Source: Nectonema munidae
Taxonomy: Eukaryota; Nematomorpha; Nectonematoida; Nectonematidae
Length of the DNA: 64,000 bases
Reading direction: 5' to 3'
Assembly (NCBI GenBank): GCA_030549495.1
Contig: JAUIRK010001039.1
Coordinates: 558,001-622,000, forward strand
Shown here: positions 36,287 to 48,200 of the stretch, piece by piece
Layout: every line of letters begins with the position of its first letter
How positions within the stretch are numbered: position 1 is the first letter of the stretch
The notes under the pieces: generated by a model
Told to the model about the DNA's origin: nothing
What the model saw: the letters and a program-made list of their open reading frames with translations, nothing else
The model's database searches: none
Translations under genes and position numbers: made by a program

Positions 36287-39200
36287 ATGAACAATCTCAC
36301 CAACTTGCTCAATTTTATGATTTCCAAATGTTATTCTCTATTTCTTATATTGGCTTTAAAAAGCTTTTGTTATTCCTCTTCACAACAGATCTCAGGTACG
36401 TTAATATTTTTTCTTTTTTTGATTTTAGAATGCGAACCACTGAATTTGTAAAGGCGCCTTTTTTTAACTGTAGATATTCTAAAATTTAGAAATTTGCTCC
36501 ATCATTTCTCAAACTAATTCTCTTGACAAGTGTGCTCATTCGCTTATATGAGAGAGAATTTTAAGTATGATTGCATAAAGTAGACGCATAGTTTATTTGC
36601 TATTAAAACAAGCCCAATATTTCAACGGTTCAGGGACAATTCGGCCAATTTTGTAGTGGTCTTGAAACCGAATTGCCCAGAGGCCGAAGTGCAAATTGAC
36701 CAACGAGCTCAGTTTCGAACACGATTTATATGATAAGGAGTTCTTATTTGTTTACAATATCCTACTTAATTATCTATCTTTCTTATTCTAATCGGCCAAT
36801 CTAATTTATCTACTTAAAAAACTGCGCAATAATCTAAAGACTTAAAAAATTTGACCTATGAAAAAGAAAAAAGTAAAGAGAGTGTCTGAAAACTACTAAG
36901 TTTGAAACAAAAAAATGGGAAGCTTGTAGTTTTGATTTGAAATAATTTTTAGTAAAATTTAACGGAAAAACACAAAAATTAGAGTTTTTTAACAAAATAC
37001 CTTATTGTGATAAAATGACTACGAGCAAAAAATCCTGATTAAAACTCCTTTATAACCAATGATCCAAAAATGGACAGTAGACGATGTCCCGTTTTTAATT
37101 GGAATCAATAGAAATTCAGCCAAGTTAGCGGCTTTGCCTGATACTTAACGAGTTAAAATGACTGATTTAAGTGGATTCAAGTCGATTTAGCTAAGGCATA
37201 TCCCCCGTATACTTTTATGTAATGTTGCCTGCTTTCCTAATTTAAATGTTATGTTAATGCATTCAAAAAATAAGAATTTTTTGGTACAAAATCTCATGGT
37301 TTTGAAATGTTTTGAAATCCTCTAAAATATATGTGGAAATTATTTACCGTCTTCTAGAACAGGGGTTTTCATTCCTTTTTTGAGTTCGGTCGCAATTAGA
37401 AAAAATTGAACGTTAGGTCTCATTTTGTTTTTTTTATACTAATTTACTAATATTGTTTCGTATAAAATCAGTCAGTTATCCTTAAATATCGTAGAATTTT
37501 CATATAAAGCGCAAATATTTATCATGCATTAGGTTAACATATGTGCTAAGATGTGATGTTTTTTAAATAACTGTTTTAAAGTAAAGTTCATACGTGGCAG
37601 TGGACTATTATAATTTATATCACTCGAATTCAAAGCATGCAAAAATTCACGATGTTTCAAAAGAGGTCGTCGCGCTTCGCATTTGACAATGCTATGGGCT
37701 GGGGATGTATCCAGAGGCGTAGCTAACACTTTTGCCGCCCGGGGCGGTTGTAAAATCTGCCGCCCTTTATGACATTGAGTTTCAAAAGCCTCCAAAAATT
37801 CAAGTCCGTACGCTAACGGTCAGGCGAAGACTTGATTGTAGTTAGGGTCTTCAAAGTAGACGGCTGGGGTCAGAAATAATTTTAAAGGAGTCATTGAGAG
37901 AGCTCATCTTGTTAACAATTTTAACTAACAATAAAAGTAAAAAATGAGATGTAATTACAAAATAAACTGCGGTTTCTATACATCTCATAGCTAAAAGAAA
38001 TTTCAATCCTCAAAAATGAAATAAGAAACAAAATATAAAAAATGATGGAACATAAATTTATTTCATTTAAATGCAGAAAAATTAGGAGAAACAAAGTGCA
38101 ATAACTTCATAATTTAACTTTTCTGGCTTTTCTCTCAGCAAAATCTTTTATCACATCCTCAAAATTTATTTCTTGGGCATATTCACGCTCAATGGAGAGT
38201 ATGGCTAGGTCAGTTAGTCTCGTTTGGCTCATAGATGCTCTAAGGTAGTTCTTTATTAACTTTAATTTTGAAAATTATCTTTCGCAGCTTGCAACTACGA
38301 AAATGGAATATTTTAACAAATGACCTTAGGACAAAATGCCACCCCTTAAAATCTGCCCCCGGGGCGGACCGCCCCTGGCGCCCCCCACTAGCTACGCCTC
38401 TGGATGTATCCCTCGGGACGTAATTTCGATGCGGGAAATAGTAAGGTAAACTACTAATGTAATGTTTTACGTTTACGTTTAAATATTCTTTTTGAATGAA
38501 AACTTTTTAATTGGGCATCTTAAAGCAGCGGCAAGAATCTTATCTAGCACCACTAATAAATTTGGTACACAATTTTTCCTAAAGTAGTATTTAATAATAC
38601 ACGATTCTTTCGTTAATATCCGCAAGTTGGGATCAGAAACACCCACCGCATATTAAGTGAGCGCGCATTTTATCATTCGTCATGTCCGCGATCTTGGATC
38701 TCGTCTAAGAACGAGAAAGACATGAATATGCGAGAAGCCGCAAGATGGTGTTTGGGTTGTTTTTGGTATCTATCAACCGGACTTAGAATACAAAACAAAA
38801 AAAGTTTACGAAAAAGGGTAGACTGTTGAAGACTTTCCAGGATCATCCCATTTCAAAAAATACAAAACGTCGTATTTTTTTGGGGTCCAAGATGCCGCCG
38901 CATATTAACCGATTCCAGTGGCGGATCCAGAAATTTCTTATAGGGGGGGGGGGGGCAAAATCTATTTAATTTTTTTGCAATTTTGCTAAAAGTCTTCAGA
39001 GAATACGACAGCAGTATTATGTGTTTTAGAATCACTAATTACCTATGTTTTCATATTTTAACATTATTTTGTCATGAATAAATTGCAAAAATTTATTTTT
39101 ATACATGTAAGGGTATACATTAGGAAGGGTAATTTTCGAAGCCATTTTTCATAGGGGGGGGGGGGCTAGGCCCATGAGGCCTCCCCCTTGGATTCGCATA

Positions 39201-42200
39201 TTATTTGATCGCATTTTATTAGCGGAAGATTGGTGTATATATATATATATTCTTTTTCATCGTTGTTTACGTTTCAATTATCATATATTTTTGGAATGCT
39301 AATATCTAAAAAAATTTGTATCGCTTTTTCGTTTCGTTTAATTGAGAATCGAACTCTCTAAAATGATATTTTTTGTGTAGGGTTCCTTGAAAGATTTAAT
39401 ATATTCCAAGTTTTACGCGAGAATTAAGAAGGTTTAGAAAGTGCGTTCTAGAAAACCAAGAAGATGGGTTGCTTTCGAAAAGTGATTTCAAATCTCCCTG
39501 GTCTCTTCACCTTTGTCCACTTGATTTTTCCTGCGAGTCGAGTAAAACTTCCACAGCAAATACTTAACATTTAAAAACATTCAAATCCAATTTCGCACTA
39601 CCACTGAAGAAGTAGGACTCTGCATCCTTACAAAAATGAAACTATTTTTTGAATTTATTTGAAACACGTAACAAGTGATATTTTAATACGCGAAAAATCT
39701 TGTCGAACTTCTAAATTTTATTTGAAAGCTACTCTTTCTTTGCCTCCACAAGCCTTCTGCTAACCCTTTTCAATTTATCCAGGCTTGGGACCTGCGCTAA
39801 GTTGCGTTGACCCCGGTGAGTAGCTCGCTTGCACAAAGTAATGTTTACTGCTATCTTGAATTCTGAAATCCCGCCCACATGAAAGTCGTTAACAGCAGCG
39901 CTAGACCACTTCTTGAAATCCAGGTCCAGCCTGTATTATTATTTTCAACCACTCTTCTCTAAACGTAAAAGATTTATTTTTAATCAACAAACGTAAAAAT
40001 CACCGTTTTCCGGCGGCTTCCACATATTTGAAATATTTGCGAAAGTTTGTTAATTAATTTGTTGGTTAATTAATATTAATATTACTTCTTTTATAAAGGA
40101 AGTTATTATTACAAAAAAAGTTAAAATCTTGGCATTGCCAAAGTAATTATTCCTCTAGAAAATGTGAAAGCAAAATGAATCCCAATTGGAAAAGAAAAGA
40201 ATCAGGATGAGGAATCTGCTGAATGCAGACTATTAGTAGAGAATCGGAATGAAAAGTGGAGTAACTTTGCAAGGCATCAAGAAGACTTTTGAAAGACTAG
40301 GAAATAGAGGCCTGAATCACATTGCCCACCCACCCGCACCCCCAACAATGAAGGTTTTAACAAAAAAATTAAGTTAGTAATGGTCTCTTTTTCCTTATCA
40401 CTTCTTAACAAAGTCATTTTTAATAATACAAGTTTTGTATAGGTGCCTACTTTTTCTAATCTTTCTCTCGTAGTTTTGTCGTTGACAATATATATATTTT
40501 TATATAAGTGTATATAGCGTAGGTTGTTGGACAAGCTGCTTAAAACTCCTCCCTTCCAACTGACCCTATTTTCCCCTTGTTCAAGTGCACATAAAAATAG
40601 ATGAAAAAGCAAACAAGCATTCCTCCATTTTTAAAGAGCAACAACGTCACCACCACCACCACCATCAAAAGTTAACATGCACTGTTAAAAGCGCTTTAAT
40701 TTTGCTCGTTCGCGTTTATTATAACGGCCACTTCTTAGCCTGAATAATACAAGTTCTTCGCTTTATCATCATCACAAAGAAAATGGCATAAAAAGGTCTT
40801 GGAAAAACGGAGACATGCATACACACGCTGAAGCGTAAGAAGAAGAATAATCATCAAAATAAGAAAAAGATTGTAATACGAGTAAAAATAATATTAATTG
40901 TAATCTAAGCATTAATATGTATTATACGCATGTATAGTGTTGTATACTTTAGATATCCTTTGTGTAATGAATGTGTTCCACACACACACACACACTTGCC
41001 TATTGATATACCTTTTACAAGTGGCGATGGAAGGTCATTCCTATTGGCCTACATTTTAAAGAGTGTACCCGGTGTGGATAGGGGAGCCAACATCTCTTTC
41101 CTCGATGCATGCATGCGCCTGTATGAAAACGATGCAGGACATTTCGTGCCAGAGATATTTCTTCATTCATAGTTTTGGATGTATCATAGCGAGTTTTTAT
41201 TAAACATTTGTGTAAGAAATGACCAAATAAGTGACGTAATCTTTTGCAAACTTTAAGAAAATATGTATTTTTTTATTGAAGATAAAATATTTATCCATTC
41301 TTTAACCCATTTACAGCCAATGTTTCTATTTTGGAACATAAGTAATTTCATCTTCGTCTGCTTTTTTCAATGACTTTGAATATAAATCGTCTGCGTTTTT
41401 TTAGATATCGTCTGCTTTGCTTGGCCTTAAATAGGTTAATGTGACATTGTGAAAATATTTTATATTAAAATTTAGCTCTTGCATAATTGTATACTTTGCA
41501 TATAACTCCGTTTTATTTTTAAACACAAATTGGCTTTGAATAAGTTTTTTTAAACAGTTTTGCCACTTAAAACGGCGCAGGGACAATTTGGTCGCTGGAC
41601 AATTTGGCATCATGGAAATTTTAATATCAATATATTTAGAGGCCGAATTGTCCAAAGGACGAATTTTACCTACTTCCTTACGTTAAACATCGAAGCTTAG
41701 CAGAGTAAAGCTTAGGAATTCTTATCTTTTAAGACTCAGGTTTTCAAAACGAATTGTCTGCTATCTTTTTAAAAGTGTTGGGTCAAAACGCCCAAAAATA
41801 ATAATTCGGGCGTTACTATTTTTTGAATTTTATTCTATTTGGACAGTTTTCAAAACGGTCGATTTGACACGAAATGATAGTGATCAATTTGTCTTGAAAG
41901 ATAAAAGTTATCATACAAAAATACGTTATTTCTTTGGTTTGAAAAACAATTAAACTACCAATTTAAGCGGAAAATCAGTTTGAAACCAGAAAAGATGTGA
42001 CTAATTTAAACAGGAAAACAAAAATATAAATAATTTCTGATTTTGATTCAAAATAAAGCGTAGATACAAAAAAAAGCTTAAATTTTTAAATAATTTTTGT
42101 AGATTCAAGTTTAAGACGTTTGGGTATCGGGCGTTTTGACTCGAATTCATTTTAGTTTTTTCCATATAATTCAAAGCAGATTATTTTACTTTATGGGACT

Positions 42201-45200
42201 TCCATTTACTCTTGAAAGGAAAGAAATATCAAAAATGTCACATAAGTTCACATCAGGAAGAAGAAATCTTGAAAATGATTTTTAACTGCATTCATGAAAC
42301 TTTAAAATCACTGAGAGTCCTTTTCTACAATTATTATACTCGCCCACACTCACCTAATCATCATCGTGCGTGTATGCGTATTATTCAACACTACTGTACA
42401 ATAATACTCTTCATTACTACTGCTTCCTTCTCGAAAAATGTTTTCAATGCTAAAACAATTTGTGATTGATTTTCGAAATATCAGACTTCTTTCTCTCTTT
42501 ATAATACAAATAATAAAACATTCTCTTTACCCTTGATGATTGATCGCTTATAAAAAACGAATAGTACCAGTTTTGAATATATTTTAATTCATTTTGATAA
42601 GTGTTATTGCTAGTTCCTACATTTGCAAATAAGTATAATTAATCACTTCCATTATTTTTTACGTGAAAGTGATTTATTTTGCCTACTTTTCAATAAACAC
42701 CCTCTCTAATTAATCATGGAAGACTTGATTTCAAAGGCATAACAAAATGCCAATTTTCTCATCCCTCTTTGCTAGACCAATTTATTACAAAAAGTTATAA
42801 TCTTGGGATGTCTAAAGTTATCGTCTGAATGTAGTATCTGCGTCTGATTCGAATGAAGTCTTACTAGATTTAGTTAGAGAGTGAACGCGATTGGAATGCT
42901 GGCGCCATTATACAATGTCGTAATCACTGTAGTGATTGTAATTTTACGTGTTTTTGTTAACTTCCTAATTCATTTCCTAATGTCATTTAACTGATCGATT
43001 AACAGGTTAATTTAGGGGAAATGTTCATCGATGATACAAAAATCGTTTCTCAAAATCAGCCGCAATTTAATTAGAACTTAATTAAAATTGGTGCCTGTTC
43101 AAAAGTCAAAACGTCCGAAAAACAAAACGTTCGAAACCAAAAGGTCCGAAAATTAGATTAACAGTATCTCAACCCTAAAAAATCGCACTAGTGGGCCGCA
43201 CCAAAGGCATAACATCGCTTTTTATAAAAACGCATTTTTTATATAACTCTGAAATGCTATTTCTGTTATTTAAACAAAATGCAAATTGCTCTACATACAT
43301 CAATGAATTTGCCAAATTTTGACTCTTTTGATTGGATATTGTTAGCCTATTTTTAGAACTATTCAATTCTTATACAAATTTTTGAGTAAAAACATACATT
43401 CCCTTGTACGTATTTTGCGTCTTTTCGTTTAAACGGCCACATCAAGTAATCACCATTTCGCCTGCCTTTTATAGTTATGTCCTGGTTGCTATAATATTAA
43501 TAACTATATTTAATTAATAAATTACTATAATTAACTATTAAAGGCAGACGCAATGGTCATTACTTGGTGTGGCCGTCTAATCGAAAAGACCCCCTATTTT
43601 TTTATCTCGTTTTTCTTCTTACGAGGAATTGAAAATTTTTACAAAAATTTTTGTTAAACTCAAGCTAAAACCACTCTGTATTTATCGCATTAAATATCAG
43701 ACAAAACTTTGTTGAATTTTTATTGATTTCAATTAAAAACTGAACATCATATGCTCTCCATTTTTGGATCACTATTGCTTATAAACAAACAGGTCAGTTG
43801 TTCTTGTAAAAGTTCTTGTAAATTATTTTATATCATATGTGGTAATAATAACCGTTCGCGTGTTGTTAGTGAGGTGGAAAGACCACGTAGATTCAATCTG
43901 CATTCAGAATGGACTGTGGGCTGCACTGCACATACTATTGAGATTCTCTTTTCCAATAAAAATGCGTATATTGTATTTCTAAGCTAAAAAATACAGAAGG
44001 TTATATGCCTTAAGCGATAAAAATATAGATAAAATATAGCACTGGTTATAGTGGCTTTGACTGTGCTTGTATAAGTAGCTTTTTATTGTTATGCTAAAAA
44101 CTGTATAGACTCAAGGCTGGACTGTTTTACATTTTAAATGCTCATCCGCCATTTTTATTCATCTCTTTCAGAGCCCTTATTCCATTTTGAGAAATCGGAA
44201 TAAAAGTACCCGAAATTTGCTTCCTAGTGAAAACGGCCCTCTACCAAAATGGACAGAGTTCTTAGCCAAAAACGGCCACAAGTTGAAAATATTCATTGCG
44301 CTTGAAATCGTTTTAAATGACTTAAAAACGCGCAAACGAATTCGTGCCAAGATTAAAAAAATATTAATGCCAGAATAATATGAGCAAGATAAAGTACATG
44401 AAAATTAAGGAATCGTCTGAGTGAGTTGTTACATTTGTTATATTCTTTGCCCGAATTCATAATATTTTTTTCGCTTTTATCTCATTTTTAAAAGAATAAT
44501 AAATGTGAAGTATCGGAGGATAAGACACTTCCAATATCTAGTTCACGGTCACACTTAATTTATTATGCTACACACTCTACCAATGGTGTTATTCCAACAT
44601 CTGGATATTCATTCTTGTTCATCGTTCGTTTCTCTCTCTATGTTATGATAATGAGCCCGCCATTGAAACCACAATTGCTCGCTGAACGCAACAATGGAAT
44701 GGAAGTGTTGAGCGGGTGTGCCACTACTATAAAGGAATAAATAATGTGGTGTGTGTGTATTGATAAGGTAGGTGTGTACATGAATATTTATCAAAATATG
44801 CTGTCTACTTTTTTGAGAAGCCTTAACATAAATGGTGATAAGCGTTACCAAGAAAATTGTATTGCATCTTATCTCTTCCTGTTCATTAATTTTTATTAAG
44901 AGCTAACAAGTCCAGTATGAGTATTTAAATTCTCGTGTACCCAAATTCACCAACGCAGCGCTACAACTTGGGCCATTTTAATCCATTTGACCCGAAACAG
45001 TACACTTTGTGTTTACTTTTGTCCAGTTTTTTTAACCTTTGGGTTTCGAATGTCTTAATTTTTAAGAAAGGTCTTCAGAAGAACTTCATTTGATCCCGGA
45101 AAAAAGCAGACCATATTCAATTAAATTTGATTTGAAGAAAGCTTCGTTGAAATCAAAAGGCCTTAATTAACGACTGTTCGTGTCCTTATTCTCAAAGATG

Positions 45201-48200
45201 CCCTCTATTTTTAATGCGCGCTAACCTCGAATTCGAATGTCTCTTTTCCTTCTAGCACCCACCATCATTCATGCTCACAACAATGATCATAATGATAATG
45301 ACATAATTAATGAGACTCAAGAGATTCTCTTTCATTCTCCTTCCTTCTCATTCCCCCTTCTTCACAATAAGCCCAAGAGTATATACTCTTCGATTTATGC
45401 TAATTTTCTATTCAATTGTGTGCGTGTGTGTGTCTGTATAATAATCCATTGCTTTTGCTCCTATACTTACTTATGCTGCATAACCCTTGAGCAAACTAAA
45501 TTACAGTCTATTCTCCTCTATACCCACTACACGTCGGGAAAAAAGGCATCAGAATGCAAAATAGCAGCAATACTATTATTATTTTTATTATTGTGCTGGA
45601 ATAAGAACAATAATAATTGCTATATTTAAGTGCCATATAGCTTTATTTTAATAATCCCTTCTTGCATTGATTTTGCTTTTCAAAATTTGTATGATCTCCT
45701 CCTTCACAATGTGATAACTCCGTTCTTTAACGCGTGCCAGACATGGGATCGCGCTTGAACATGATAATGATAATGATTTGGCGCCTGAGTAGTTGTTGTA
45801 CATCAACTACATCTACTCATACTTTTTAATCTTCTGTTCTTCTTTATTAATCCGATTAAACTTCTTTTCCACTTTATCTCGCACTGCATGGTATCTCTTT
45901 GTAATATTGAAAACCCGTGCACTGTAGTATTTCCTAAGAGAACGGGTGGAGTACATGATTTTTGGGTTGGATACAGTAGTGGACGAAGGGTCCGGGGAGG
46001 GGGGGGGGGGGTCAGGGTTGGATCTAGAACACAAATGTCCAACGAGTGGCTCGCAGGCACTATCATTCAAATTTTATGTTTGAAAATCAAATAATGTGAT
46101 TCATAGCCCTTGTCCATTTCAAGAAAGCCGAATAAAAGTAAGTGGAAGGGTAGTAAATTGGGTTTCTAGTCAAAACGGCCACATTTATTAATTTATAGAG
46201 AAGTATAGGGGGCGTGTGTAAGGTTGGTTAGATACTGGGTTTCGATAACTCAAGGTCTTGGGTTCGATCCCACATCAAGCCCACTTTCCTCATATTTCGA
46301 TACAAGCAGCGCAATTGTGCCTTCTCGATGAAAGCACTCCACGGTACCTTTACCTTTACATTTATTAATCAAAACGTCCACAAGTTGACTTATATTGTTT
46401 GAGATTCTTATGCATAAAACACGTCATACGTTTGATGTATTTTGCTGTAAATATTCAGGGCTAATTGGGGTTCAGTATTTTTGTATGTAACCTATATAAA
46501 TATAAATATCCAATATTTTTGTCTTAAAATCATTAAAAAAGAACGTCTTCAAAAATTTCGGATTTCCTGAAGAATAACCACTCACTCCATTGTTATTTAG
46601 ATGGTTATATTTAGTTTTTCATGAATTGTCAGTTTTTTATTGGATCATTTAATTTCAACTGAAATGTATTATATTAATATCAAAAAAAGTTTTATATTCT
46701 CGGCGTGATTCTTCTTCAGGAGACTGGTTTGGGATAGTTGCTCTTCAGTTGGCGCGAAAAAACTTTTGTGGGGTGGTTTTTCTTAAGGAGATGCAAAATT
46801 TTAGCTAGTCGCTCCCTGCCTGAACATAATTGTTATGCAATATTTTATTCTATGAAAAACAAAACTTCAAAGAAGCAGAAAAGACCATGTAAAATAAGTT
46901 GGACAATTAGAAATTTTTGGTAAATTCTCTCGCGTACCACCCGTTTTTCATATTTTTCTCTAGTGAAATTATTAGTTTTTACTTTCTCCCACATTTAACT
47001 AAAACAAATGCTTTTTACTTGTGAAAGCGAGCACTTAAATTTAAACTCATTTTAAAAGAACTTCTTAAGTCGTAAAAGTAGGACATTTAATTTTCATATT
47101 TTCCTACATCTCTTCCACAATTACACTCACACGAGATGCAGTAAAGCTTATGCACGCCTCGAACAAGAAAAGAAGTAGAAAAGGATTGGAAACTAGTTGT
47201 AGCTTTTTGTAGTAGTGAAAAGTACATCGAGTATAGGGAGGTAATGAAATTAAGTATTTAAACGTAAAAACAATACTTCTCATGTTGTTTTATTGATGTC
47301 GGCGTTCTCATATGACATCTTTGTGCTGTTGTAGCTGGAGCTATTCGAGTAGCAGTTCACTAATATCACTCCCTCCCCTGTTCCGTGTGTGACCTTTCTG
47401 TACTCAAGATATATGATGAAGATGAATATGGCGTATGCTTTCGTTCTTTCTACACTTTGTGTATCCATAGTATTTCTCCTAGCCAAGCTCGTGCGTTTAT
47501 GCTATCATTACTGGTTTTTTACTATGAGAACATTCCTTTTGTACTTCGTGTTGCTTCACCATCACGCATTGTTTTGAGAACGAAGTAAAGCAAAATCATC
47601 ATCCCAGCACACCAAGATTCGTTTTATGTTTGCTTAAACCCTTTGGGGCATTCATTCGCTTCCGAAAATTAATTACCCGATCTTCTTTTTGATCGAGTTT
47701 TTTTTCATATGGTATCTTAAATCAGGCTATTTTTATTTCCTGCGTCACTGAGGAGCCATTATGCCTCCTCATGTGTGACAGGCAGGTGTCACACATGCGG
47801 GGAGCGAATCTTCTTCGCGTAGAGGTACATGCATTTAATTCTTAGTTTTGATGAAATTGTTAAGGAGAAGAGATGTCAAGTTTCTGTTGCTGAAATTTAG
47901 TCATGAAAAATGTTTCCCTAATTTCTTTGCACTACTAAAATAAGTTTACACACTTCCGCCTCTCTTGTGAAATAATAAATGTAAAAGTTCAAGACATTTC
48001 GTAACCAAGTGATTTTGTACTTAAATTCGTCATTTCTTACTCAAAAGGTTGAAAAAAAACTAGTTACGACATTTCTTTTGTACAAAACGTCTTAGGTACA
48101 AAATGTCCTTCCTGCAGCGAATAAATGTATTAGGATTCAAAACAAGCGTTCAGAATACAGAAGTGTTCAATGCATAGAAGTGGGTTAAATTAAACCAAAG

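Noticed and set aside
40930-41172. An 80-codon ORF on the + strand
   Set aside because: Includes a translated (CA)n run and no recognisable motif; likely chance.
45237-45629. A 130-codon ORF on the + strand
   Set aside because: Low-complexity, made of TTAT/AATAAT-rich codons and short repeats; no domain or splice context within the semaphorin intron.
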